Below, one piece after another: positions 1 to 7,704 of a stretch of 58,149 bases of DNA. The stretch comes from Solibacteraceae bacterium (GTDB lineage Bacteria > Acidobacteriota > Terriglobia > Bryobacterales > Bryobacteraceae). The DNA is taken from assembly GCA_021324015.1 (NCBI GenBank), contig JAJPJX010000178.1, forward strand, positions 1-58,149, written 5' to 3'. The notes below the pieces were generated by a model. That model worked only from the letters and a program-made list of their open reading frames with translations, searched no databases and had not been told where the DNA came from. The first letter of the stretch is position 1. Each line of letters starts with the position of its first letter. The translations under genes were made by a program, and so were the position numbers.

Positions 1-1085
1 ATCGCCAGAAAATTGCGGAACGTCGCGGCGCAGTGATAGCCGGCGAAGCCCCCCACCGGCGACCCGGCATGATGCATCGCCACCTGGATGCCCGCCGCGT
101 CCGCCGCATCGGCGATGCGCTTGGTTTCGAGCAGTCCCCCGGAGGTCTCGATATCCGGATGAATCGCATCCACGGCGCGGTTGTCGATCACCGCGTCAAA
201 GCCGTTGCGCAGTCCGAAAATGTCCTCCCCGGTCAGGATGGGAGTGGTGGTATTCTCCTTGATTTCCTTCAACCCGCGCCAGTTGGGCCATGGCACCATG
301 TCTTCGGCCCAGGAAAGCTGGTACTTCTCGAACGCCCGCGCGTACTGAATGGCGTCGTTTACGTTCAGCGGCCCGAAATGGTCGGCCGCCAGCGGCGCGC
401 CCCATCCGATCACGTCCCGGATGGCTTCGATGTATTCGCACAGGTAGCCGAGGCCCTTCTGCGTGGCCACGCCGCGTTCGTTGACCGCGCCCGGGCGGTC
501 GGCCACCAGTTCCGTGTGCAGGTCCATCTTGAAAAACGTCAGCCCCATGGCCTTGCGCTTGCGCATGCGCTCGGCGTAGACCTTAGGATCTTTGTGATCG
601 GTGGTGTCCGCGTAAATCCGGATGCGGTCGCGCACCTGGGGGCCCAGCAGGCGGTGCGCCGGCACGTTGTACACCTTGCCCGCGATATCGAACAGCGCCA
701 TGTCCACCGCGCTATAGCCGCCGCCCATGCGCCCGTGGTTGGAGAACTGCCGGATGCGCCGCAGGTTGCCCTCGATATCCAGCGGATTGCGCCCCACCAG
801 GTGCGCCTTCAGGATCAGGGCAATGCCCTCCACGCCCGCGTCCCGGACTTCGCCCAGCCCGTAGACGTCCTGGTTGGTGTAGATCTTGATGATCGGATAG
901 TCGTAGTTCGCCGCCACGCGGCAAGCCCGCATGTCGGTGATCTTGAGATTGCTGGGCGCCGAGTTTCTGTTGATGGGACCTCGCGGGCTGCTCTGCCCGG
1001 CCGCCACCTGAAACAGCGGGCCGGTCAGGGCGCTCATCTGCGCCGCGCGCAGAAACAGCTTCCGCCGGCTCACGTGCTTGGGCAT
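1..1085 (-). CDS. Enolase-superfamily (mandelate racemase/dehydratase-like) enzyme, Tat-exported, 3' end cut by window
   Basis: The protein starts MPKHVSRRKLFLRAAQ, a twin-arginine signal, so it is probably exported folded. The mature part reads as a mandelate racemase/muconate lactonizing enzyme: an N-terminal capping domain, then a barrel with candidate metal ligands in order: Asp in LAADHFGP, Glu in SWAEDMVPW, Glu in ILTGEDIFG, and a His in VAMHHAGSP. The Asp-His pair resembles sugar-acid dehydratases (galactonate or mannonate type) more than racemases, but the substrate cannot be read from sequence. The reading frame stays open to base 1, so the C-terminus lies outside the window. A TATAAT box and a purine-rich AGGGAGGGAG stretch precede the ATG at 1085. 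Family certain, reaction uncertain. Confidence 0.88.
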   Translation of the reverse strand, partial: MPKHVSRRKLFLRAAQMSALTGPLFQVAAGQSSPRGPINRNSAPSNLKITDMRACRVAANYDYPIIKIYTNQDVYGLGEVRDAGVEGIALILKAHLVGRNPLDIEGNLRRIRQFSNHGRMGGGYSAVDMALFDIAGKVYNVPAHRLLGPQVRDRIRIYADTTDHKDPKVYAERMRKRKAMGLTFFKMDLHTELVADRPGAVNERGVATQKGLGYLCEYIEAIRDVIGWGAPLAADHFGPLNVNDAIQYARAFEKYQLSWAEDMVPWPNWRGLKEIKENTTTPILTGEDIFGLRNGFDAVIDNRAVDAIHPDIETSGGLLETKRIADAADAAGIQVAMHHAGSPVGGFAGYHCAATFRNFLA

Positions 1086-1112
1086 GGCTTCTCCCTCCCT
1101 TTTCCGAACGAC

Positions 1113-1118
1113 ATTATA
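1113..1118 (-). promoter_or_regulatory. Candidate -10 box (TATAAT) for the enolase-superfamily gene
   Basis: TATAAT on the minus strand, 27 nt before the ATG at 1085. No good -35 is visible at 16-18 bp. The short leader contains the AGGGAGGGAG ribosome-binding stretch. Confidence 0.45.
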
Positions 1119-1162
1119 TGCCCACCGGTTAACACTCCGGCCCTCCCGCCCGTCTCTCTGAC

Positions 1163-1588
1163 ATGCAAAAAACACGGCTGTCTGTTCTGCTTTTCGCGGT
1201 CCCGGCGTTCGCCGGCGGGTTCTTTCTCCAATTGGGGAATCCGCAAGCGAACCCCGAGGCGCGCAAATTGCATGCGGTGCTGACAATCCAGGCCACGGGA
1301 TGCCATTCCCCGTCGCTGGCCAAGGTGACCGGCATGGCCATCGGCATAGTGAACGGCGAGCGACGCGAGATCCCCTTGAAGTTCGAAGGGCTTTCCACGC
1401 CCGGCGCCTTCGCTCTCACGCGGCAGTGGCCCGGGGATGGGAAATGGGTGATCCAGCTTGTGGGGAACAACGGCGGACAGGTGACCAGTTCGCTGGTCCT
1501 GGCCGGACCCGAGGGAGTGGACCGCTACCGCCAGCGGTCAGACCGTCGCGAATTTACCACCGCCGAAGTCGATGCGATGCTGAAGTAA
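1163..1588 (+). CDS. Small secreted protein of unknown function
   Basis: A 141-residue protein with an N-terminal signal peptide (positive MQKTR, then a hydrophobic run to about residue 18). The mature part is short, beta-rich looking, with one Cys (TGCHSP) and no recognisable domain. It ends 4 nt before the ECF sigma factor gene on the same strand, so the two are probably co-transcribed, and it may be an envelope component linked to that sigma/anti-sigma circuit. That link is inference from position only. I do not recognise a family. Confidence 0.7.
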   Translation: MQKTRLSVLLFAVPAFAGGFFLQLGNPQANPEARKLHAVLTIQATGCHSPSLAKVTGMAIGIVNGERREIPLKFEGLSTPGAFALTRQWPGDGKWVIQLVGNNGGQVTSSLVLAGPEGVDRYRQRSDRREFTTAEVDAMLK

Positions 1589-1592
1589 AGGG

Positions 1593-2120
1593 ATGCTGGC
1601 AGCCATCGAGGCGTGCGAGGACGAGGGGCTGATCCGCGCGGCGGCCGGCGGAGACCGCGCCGCTTTCGGCGAGTTGTACTCGAAGTACGCCCGCATGGTC
1701 CACGGCATTCTCCTGGCGCGGGTCCCACCCGCCGAAGCGGAGGATCTCGTGCAGGACGTCTTCATGTCCGCCTTGGAGAGAATCCGGCTGCTGCGGAGCG
1801 CGGAGGCTTTCCGGGGCTGGCTGTGCGCCATCGCGCGCAACCGGGCGATGGACTACTATCGGGCAGTCCGGCAGCGCGCCCCCTTTAACGAGAAGGCCGC
1901 GGGCCGCCGCGTCGCCCGCGGCGGGCAGGATGCGATCGAGGTGCTGGAAACCATCCGCAGCCGGCCCGAGGCGTACCGCGAGACCCTGATCCTACGCCTG
2001 GTGGAGGGCATGACCGGGCCGGAAATCGCCGCGCAGACCGGGCTCACGCCGGAATCGGTGCGGGTGAATCTCTGCCGGGGCTTCAAGATGCTGCGGGAAT
2101 TGTGGGGAGGCGGACGATGA
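1593..2120 (+). CDS. ECF-type RNA polymerase sigma factor
   Basis: A 175-residue sigma-70 family protein of ECF size. Region 2 is clear: GELYSKYARMVHGIL, then AEDLVQDVFMSALERI and FRGWLCAIARNRAMDYYR (2.2 to 2.4). Region 4 has the helix-turn-helix MTGPEIAAQTGLTPESVRVNL followed by a basic recognition helix. There is no region 3 or long region 1. Its stop overlaps the ATG of the next gene (ATGA at 2117-2120), a FecR-type membrane protein, which is the usual arrangement for an ECF factor and its membrane-bound regulator. That partner is frameshifted here. Confidence 0.93.
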   Translation: MLAAIEACEDEGLIRAAAGGDRAAFGELYSKYARMVHGILLARVPPAEAEDLVQDVFMSALERIRLLRSAEAFRGWLCAIARNRAMDYYRAVRQRAPFNEKAAGRRVARGGQDAIEVLETIRSRPEAYRETLILRLVEGMTGPEIAAQTGLTPESVRVNLCRGFKMLRELWGGGR

Positions 2121-3071
2121 ACGAAGAGTATCTCTGGGACCGCTCGAGGCCGCCCGACCCGGAGGTGGAAGCCATCGAGCGAACGCTGCGCCCGCTGCGG
2201 TGGGGCGCCCGGCGGCCGGACTGGAAGCGCGTCTCCGCGGTTTGGGCTGCGGCCGCCGCCGCGGCCGTGCTGCTGGCGGCCGTGGGGATCTCGCGCGTCG
2301 CCCCTCTGCCCGCACCCGCCACCGCGTGGCAGGTGCAGAGCATCGAGGGCGCCGCGCATCGGCGGGCAGGATGCGGCCGTGGCCATGAAGGTGCGGGCGG
2401 GCGAGTTCCTGCGCACGGGCGCGGCTTCCCGGCTCACCTTGCGCGCCAGCCAGGTAGGCCGGATCGATATTGGCCCCGAATCCGAATTGAGCGCTTCTAC
2501 GGATCGCCGCGTGAGGCTGCGGCGCGGCCAATTGCACGCCTACATCTGGGCGCCGCCGCGCCAGTTCGTAGTGGATACCCCCTCGGCGCGCGCGGTGGAC
2601 CTCGGGTGTGAGTATACTCTCGATGTGGACGCCTCGGGCAACGGACGGCTGCGCGTCTCCATGGGCTGGGTAGCCTTTCAGGATGGCGGCCGCGGGTCGT
2701 TCATCCCCGCAGGGGCCGAATGCGTGACGCGGAAGATGAGCGGGCCAGGGATTCCCTACTATCAGGATGCGCCTGAGGAATTGAAAAACGCCCTGGCGGC
2801 GTTCGAACTGGGCGATACCGCGGCGCTCGGCCGCATCCTGCGCTCAGCCCGGGAGCGCGACGCGCTGACCCTTTGGCACCTTTTGACGCGTGCTCCGGCT
2901 CCCGGCCGGGGTCCGGTGTTCGACCGCTTTGCGCAACTGGTGGCGCTGCCCAAGGGCGTCACACGCGAGGGCGTGCTGCGCGGAGATGAAAACGACATCA
3001 ATCTCTGCTGGGATGCGCTGAACCTGAGGAACGCCCAGTGGTGGCGCGGCTGGGAAAGAAAGTGGCGGTAA
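2117..3071 (+). pseudogene. FecR-domain membrane protein (probable anti-sigma partner), frameshifted
   Basis: The gene begins at the ATGA overlap with the sigma factor. The first frame gives a cytosolic head (MNEEYLWDRSRPPDPEVEA...), one membrane helix (VWAAAAAAAVLLAAVGI, about residues 45-61) and the start of the FecR domain (WQVQSIEG). The sequence then becomes nonsense in that frame, but continues as IGGQDAAVAMKVRAGEFLRTG and GPESELSASTD in the next frame to the TAA at 3071. The switch lies at about 2348-2357, in GC-rich sequence, and fits one inserted or two missing bases. The downstream half is intact and FecR-like. Either the gene is broken or the base call is wrong; a separate GTG start at 2379 would lack the membrane anchor. 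Confidence 0.72.
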
Positions 3072-3083
3072 GATCCCCCGTGC

Positions 3084-4613
3084 CTAAGCCCTGCGCGCCC
3101 GCAGCTCGTTCTTCCGGATTTTCCCCGTGGCTGTCCGGGGCAGCGGCCCGAACTCTACCTGCTTGGGACACTTGAAGTGCGCCAGGCGCGCGCGGCAGAA
3201 CTCGATCAGTTCCTCCGCCGTCGCCGCCGCGCCCGGCTTCAGCCCCACGTACGCCTTCGGCACCTCTCCCCACTTCTCGTCCGGCGCGGCTACGATGGCG
3301 GCTTCCAGCACCGCGGGGTGCTCGGCCAGCACCTTCTCCACCTCGATCGACGAGATGTTCTCGGCGCCCGAAATCACGATGTCCTTCTTGCGGTCGCGCA
3401 GTTCGATGTAGCCGTCCGGATGCACCACCGCCAGGTCGCCCGAATGAAACCAGCCGCCCGCGAAAGCCTCCGCGGTGGCCTGCGGATTGTCGTAATAGCC
3501 CAGCATCACGTTATTGCCGCGCATGAGCACTTCGCCCATGGTCTGGCCGTCACGCGGCACATCCCGCATCTCCGTGTCCGCCACCCGTAGATCCGTGCCC
3601 GCCACCAGGTACGGTACGCCCTGGCGGGCCCGCAGGCGCGCGCGCTCATCGATCGGCAGCGCGTCCCACTCCGGGTGCCAGGCGCAGATGGTGTGCGGCC
3701 CGTAGGTCTCTGTCAGCCCGTAGGCGTGGGCCACCTCCGCGCCGATTTCCTCGGCCGCCCGGATCACCGCCGGCGGAGGCGGCGCGCCCGCCGTCACGAT
3801 CTTCAGCCCGCGGGCGAAACGGATGCCGCGCGAGGCGCAATGCTGCGCCAGCGTGGCCACCACCACCGGAGCGCCGCACAGGTGCGTCACCCCCTCGCGA
3901 TCGATCAGTTCCACCGCCTTCTCCGCGTCCACATGCCGCAGGCACACGTGCCGCGCGCCCGCTGCCGTCACCGTCCAGGGGAAGCACCACCCGTTGCAGT
4001 GGAACAAGGGCAGCGTCCACAGGTACACCGAGCGGCAACTCAGCCCGTGCTCGACGATCTCGCCCAGCGCGTTCAGGTACGCGCCCCGGTGCGTGAACAT
4101 CACGCCCTTGGGAAAGCCCGTGGTCCCGCTGGTGTAATTGATGGTCAGCAGGCCGTCCTCTTCGGGCTGCGGCGCATCGGCGAAGGGATAGGCGCCCCGG
4201 GCCAGCAGGCCCTCATAGTCGTCGATGACGCATTCCAGGTGACGCAGTTCGCCGCGCACCGGGTCTAGCACCGGCAGCAACTGGGGGTCCGCCAGCAGAA
4301 GCTTTGCCCCGCAATGGTTCAGGATCCAGGCCAGCTCGCCGGCCGCCAGGCGGGTATTCAGCATCACCAGCACACCGCCCCCCAGCAACACGCCGAAGTG
4401 CGCCTCGAGCGCCATCACCGTATTGGGCGCCAAAACCGCCACGCGGTCCCCCGGCGCCACGCCCAGGCCGCGCAGCGCCGAGGCCAGCCGGTGGGCGCGC
4501 TGCTCGAACTCGCCGTAGGTGAAGCGCCGCTGGTCCTCCACCACGGCCACGCGGTCGCGGTAAGCCCAGGCGCTCCGCGCCAGGAAGTCCAGAGGCGTCA
4601 GTACCGATTGCAT
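3084..4613 (-). CDS. AMP-binding acyl-CoA ligase
   Basis: A 509-residue adenylate-forming enzyme that would activate a carboxylic acid to its acyl-CoA through an acyl-AMP. Visible core motifs are the P-loop TSGTTGFPKG (residues 161-170), YGLTETYGP, the GWFHSGDLAVVHPDG aspartate motif, the hinge RKKDIVISGAENIS, and the C-terminal PRTATGKIRKNELR with the catalytic Lys. Overall pattern is that of medium/long-chain or short aliphatic acyl-CoA synthetases; substrate not determinable. The start at 4613 (MQSVLTPLDF) matches the family N-terminus; 28 further upstream in-frame residues would run into the neighbouring gene. It lies 11 nt downstream of the thiamine-diphosphate enzyme on the same strand, so the two probably form one transcript. 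Confidence 0.92.
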   Translation of the reverse strand: MQSVLTPLDFLARSAWAYRDRVAVVEDQRRFTYGEFEQRAHRLASALRGLGVAPGDRVAVLAPNTVMALEAHFGVLLGGGVLVMLNTRLAAGELAWILNHCGAKLLLADPQLLPVLDPVRGELRHLECVIDDYEGLLARGAYPFADAPQPEEDGLLTINYTSGTTGFPKGVMFTHRGAYLNALGEIVEHGLSCRSVYLWTLPLFHCNGWCFPWTVTAAGARHVCLRHVDAEKAVELIDREGVTHLCGAPVVVATLAQHCASRGIRFARGLKIVTAGAPPPPAVIRAAEEIGAEVAHAYGLTETYGPHTICAWHPEWDALPIDERARLRARQGVPYLVAGTDLRVADTEMRDVPRDGQTMGEVLMRGNNVMLGYYDNPQATAEAFAGGWFHSGDLAVVHPDGYIELRDRKKDIVISGAENISSIEVEKVLAEHPAVLEAAIVAAPDEKWGEVPKAYVGLKPGAAATAEELIEFCRARLAHFKCPKQVEFGPLPRTATGKIRKNELRARRA

Positions 4614-4624
4614 CCGCCCCGCCG

Positions 4625-6292
4625 CTACTTCTTCTTTCCGGCGATCTGCCACTCGGTGAACGGCGAACGCACGCCGCGGATGTTGACGTTCAGGCAATAG
4701 GGCATGCCGGCGGAAAACGCGCGCTGCACGGCGGGCCCTACCTGCTCCAGCCGGTCGATGATCTCGCCGCCGCCCCCGAAGCCCTGCATCACGACGTCAT
4801 ATCTCGTGCGGCGCAGCTCGCAGGCCACCGTGGCGGCGCTGCCGGTCTCGAAGCCTTGCAGCTCGCGTTCCAGCCCCCAGCCGGCGTCGTTGCCCACAAT
4901 CACCACGAACGGGAGCTTGTGCCGCACCGCCGTATCCAGCTCCGCGATGTAGAAGCCCAGCGACCCGTCGCCGGTAATCATGGCCACCGGCTTGCCCGGG
5001 TTCGCCAGTTGCAGAGCCACCGCGTTGGGCAGCGCCGAACCGATGGTTCCCAGCGGGCCCAGCCGCAGCCAGCCGCCCGGCCGCTGCGCCGACAGCGACA
5101 CGCGGCCCCAGTGCGCGAAATCGCCGCCGTCCCAGGCATACAGCACGTCCCGCGGCAGCGCTTTCTTCAACTCGCGATAGAATGCCGCCGGGTGCAGCGG
5201 TGTGCTCTCGTCCTGCGCGAACGCGGCTACTTTCTGCTCCCAATCCTGGCGCAGGCCGCGCAGCCGCTCCAGCCAGGGCAGCAGCGGCGCCCAGGGCTTG
5301 CCGCCGATAGCCTCCAGCATTCCCCGGAGCGCCTGCTTCACATCCGCGCAGATGCCCGCTTCGAGCCGGCGGTTCATCCCCAGCTCCTGCGGGTGGATGT
5401 CGATCTGCACGAACTTCGCCGCCGGGGAGAACAGCCGCGCGCCCCCCAGCGCCAGCCGGTAGTCGATGCGCTTGCCGACGACCAGGAACACATCGGCTTC
5501 CTGGAAGGCCGTGCGCACCGCGGTGTTCAGCGCCGGGTCCGCGTAGCCCATGCACTGGGGGTGATCGTCCGGGACGGCGCCCTTGGCCATGGTAATGGTG
5601 TAGAGCGGCAGCGAGGTCTTCTCGATGAACTGCCGGAGTTCCTCCTCCGCTCCCGCCCACCACACGCCGCTGCCCGCGATCACCACCGGCCGCTCCGCCT
5701 TCTTGAGCACCGCCAGCGCCCGCTAGAGATCCGCCGCGCAGGCGCTCGCGCCACCCACTGCCGGCATCACCGGCACGCTCGCCGGCGTCTCGGTCTTCCC
5801 CAGGAACACGTCCACCGGGATGGTCAGGTGCACCGGCCCCTGGCGCCCGGAACTTGCCTCGGCGTAAGCCCGCCCCAGGTAGAAGGGAATCTGCGCGGCG
5901 TTGGGCGGCTGCGCGGCCCACTTCACCACCGGACGGGTCATGTTCACCTGTTCGATGTCCTGGAACGCCTGCCGGTCCGCCAGCGTGCTCGCCCGGCTGC
6001 CGCTCACGGCGATCAGGGGGCTGGCCGCCAGGAACGCCGTCGCGATCCCCGTCAGCGAATTCGTGTGGCCCGGGCCGCCCGTCACCAAAGAAACCGCCGG
6101 CTTGCGCGTGATCCGCGCCCAGGCGTCGGCCGCGTGGGTGACGCCCGATTCGTGCCGCATGTCGATGATCTGGATGCCCGCGCGCCCGGCCACCGCCAGC
6201 ACTTCGTTCAAATGATCTCCCACCAGGGTGAAGATCCGGTCGATGCCCAATTGTTGCAGGGCGCCGACGAACAACTCCGCTCCATTTGGCAT
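4625..6292 (-). pseudogene. Thiamine-diphosphate enzyme (acetolactate synthase / 2-hydroxyacyl-CoA lyase family) with in-frame TAG
   Basis: A full-length family member of about 555 codons. The N-terminal domain has the conserved Glu in MRHESGVTHAADAW (residue 48) that activates the cofactor, then a central domain (YADPALNTAVRTAF) and the C-terminal diphosphate/Mg site GDGSLGFYIAELDTAVR...GNDAGWG. A single TAG at 5723-5725 interrupts an otherwise continuous frame, between ...ASACAADL and RALAVLKKAERPVV. Family members commonly have a Glu or similar residue here, one base from TAG. So it is a recent nonsense mutation, a base-call error, or a readthrough codon. Next to an acyl-CoA ligase, an oxalyl-CoA decarboxylase or 2-hydroxyacyl-CoA lyase role is possible, but that is inference. 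Confidence 0.8.
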
Positions 6293-6314
6293 AGAAAAGC
6301 CATGCTACTACAAT
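6286..6314 (+). promoter_or_regulatory. Sigma-70-type promoter of galE
   Basis: TTGGCA (6286-6291), 17-bp spacer, TACAAT (6309-6314). The -10 box ends 6 nt before the TTG at 6321, so transcription should begin at the start codon. The -35 overlaps the start codon of the divergent thiamine-diphosphate gene. Confidence 0.7.
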
Positions 6315-6320
6315 CGGTTC

Positions 6321-7316
6321 TTGAGCTCTCCCGATTCCAGGCACATTCTGGTGACCGGCGGCGCCGGCTACATCGGCGCGCACACCGCCGCGCTGCTGCG
6401 CCGCCGCGGCTACGCCGTGACTGTCGTGGACAACCTCTCGCGCGGCTATCGCCACAACGTGGGCGATGCGCCCTTCCACCAGCTCGACCTGGCCGATACC
6501 CCCGCGCTCTCGGCCCTGGTCGCCGCAATCCGCCCGGACGCCGTGGTGCACTTCGCCGCGTATATCGCCGTGGGCGAATCCATGCGCGTGCCCGAGCTGT
6601 ACTTCGCCAACAACACCGGAGGCTCGCTCTCCCTGCTCACCGCCATGACGCGCGCGGGCATACGCTGCCTGGTGTTTTCCTCCACCGCGGCGGTCTACGG
6701 CATGCCCCGCGCCGTGCCCATCCTGGAAGACTTCCCCATCGCTCCGGTAAACGCCTACGGCGAGTCCAAAGTGCTGGTAGAGCGCATGCTGCCGTGGTTC
6801 GACCAGGTTCACGGCCTGCGCAGCATGGTCCTGCGCTACTTCAATGCCGCCGGCGCGGACCCCGAGGGCCGGCTGGGCGAGGAGCACGAGCCGGAAACCC
6901 ATCTGATCCCCCTGCTGCTCCGCGCCGTCCTCAGCGGCGAGCCCGTCACCGTCTTCGGCGACGACTACCCCACGCCCGACGGCACCTGCATCCGCGACTA
7001 TATCCACGTCCATGACCTGGCCGAGGCGCACATCCTGGCCCTGGAAGCCCTCTTCGCCGGGGCGCCCTCGAACCAGTTCAACGTAGGCCTCGGCCAGGGT
7101 TACTCCGTGTTGGAGGTGATCCGGGCCGTCGAATCCGTCACCGGAAAAAAGGTGCCCTACCGCGTCGGACCGCGCCGCGAAGGCGACCCCGCCATCCTGG
7201 TCGCCGGCGCCGGGCGCCTGGGCCGGACCCTCGGTTGGGCGCCCCAATACCCCGGCCTCACCGAAATCGTCCGCACTGCCTGGGATTTCGCGCGGCAGCG
7301 TTCACAAACCAAATGA
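6321..7316 (+). CDS. galE: UDP-glucose 4-epimerase
   Basis: An extended short-chain dehydrogenase of about 331 residues that interconverts UDP-glucose and UDP-galactose using bound NAD. The NAD-binding TGGAGYIGAHTAALL is at the N-terminus, followed by VDNLSRGYRHNV, FAAYIAVGES, SSTAAVYG and the catalytic Tyr-Lys in YGESKVLVE. The C-terminal half has the sugar-nucleotide motifs RYFNAAGADPEGRLGE and DGTCIRDYIHVHDLA. The frame is open back to an ATG at 6228, but that would overlap the divergent gene's start. I prefer TTG at 6321 because a good promoter ends 6 nt upstream and the Rossmann motif begins soon after. Likely supplies UDP-galactose for polysaccharide synthesis. Confidence 0.9.
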   Translation: MSSPDSRHILVTGGAGYIGAHTAALLRRRGYAVTVVDNLSRGYRHNVGDAPFHQLDLADTPALSALVAAIRPDAVVHFAAYIAVGESMRVPELYFANNTGGSLSLLTAMTRAGIRCLVFSSTAAVYGMPRAVPILEDFPIAPVNAYGESKVLVERMLPWFDQVHGLRSMVLRYFNAAGADPEGRLGEEHEPETHLIPLLLRAVLSGEPVTVFGDDYPTPDGTCIRDYIHVHDLAEAHILALEALFAGAPSNQFNVGLGQGYSVLEVIRAVESVTGKKVPYRVGPRREGDPAILVAGAGRLGRTLGWAPQYPGLTEIVRTAWDFARQRSQTK

Positions 7317-7566
7317 AACTTTATTTGCCCGGCACTCATACATTTGCCGGCTTGCCGGGGGCCTGGCGGCGCGGGTTGCCGGTACCCTGAAATCGAAAAG
7401 AGCTGCTCGTCGCCGGAGCAGCCACGATAAAACGCAGTCGTTGGTGGGCCCACCCGAGTTTTCAACGTCGCAGGCGTCACTGCGCTTCCGGTCCTTGCAG
7501 GCCGGAAGCAGGGATCGATCCCGCAAGCAGGCAGAGCAACAAACAGTTCTTTCCAGCAAGGATTCA

Positions 7567-7602
7567 GGGGACGGCCGGATGCCCCCGCATTGCCCCGTCC
7601 CC
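7567..7602 (+). other. Strong RNA hairpin of unknown role
   Basis: GGGGACGG (7567-7574) pairs perfectly with CCGTCCCC (7595-7602). Inside it ATGC (7579-7582) pairs with GCAT (7587-7590) around a CCCC loop, leaving a small internal loop. No U-tract follows. It could protect the galE mRNA end. Confidence 0.5.
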
Positions 7603-7629
7603 GGAACTCCGCCATGCTCGCACCGAGCC

Positions 7630-7652
7630 GCCGCCGCGGAAGGCGGCATTTT
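7630..7652 (+). terminator. Terminator-like hairpin between galE and the amidohydrolase
   Basis: GCCGCC (7630-7635), 6-nt loop GCGGAA, GGCGGC (7642-7647), then A and four T. The U-tract is short, so strength is uncertain. It would insulate galE from the gene starting at 7705. Confidence 0.45.
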
Positions 7653-7692
7653 CCCCCTTCATCAGCCGCAGTGTCCCCAAGCGCCGCCAGTG

Positions 7693-7698
7693 TACAAT
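7693..7698 (+). promoter_or_regulatory. -10 box (TACAAT) of the amidohydrolase, leaderless arrangement
   Basis: TACAAT followed by 6 nt (GTCCCC) and then the ATG at 7705. There is no ribosome-binding site in the gap, which is what a leaderless transcript would look like. No clear -35. Confidence 0.55.
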
Positions 7699-7704
7699 GT
7701 CCCC

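Larger units (their letters stand above)
7317..7692. other. Non-coding stretch with two hairpins
   Basis: No gene is supported here. It holds a GC-rich hairpin at 7567-7602 and a terminator-like hairpin at 7630-7652, each listed separately. The upstream part (7317-7560) shows no recognisable feature. The in-frame upstream extension of the amidohydrolase (from 7441) is rejected because a signal peptide starts at 7705. Confidence 0.5.

Noticed and set aside
33-1283. Long plus-strand open frame of 416 codons
   Set aside because: It is antisense to the enolase-superfamily gene. Its translation has no domain, whereas the minus strand gives clear catalytic motifs.
5723-5725. The TAG as a pyrrolysine codon
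   Set aside because: No pyrrolysine genes are seen and the family has an ordinary Glu-type position here; a mutation or base error is simpler.
4797-7247. Open frame of 816 codons on the minus strand
   Set aside because: It crosses the thiamine-diphosphate gene and galE and encodes low-complexity Gly/Arg/Ala sequence; an artefact of GC-rich codon use.
7441-7704. N-terminal extension of the amidohydrolase
   Set aside because: It would place an internal signal peptide after 88 residues; the -10 box and signal both point to ATG 7705.
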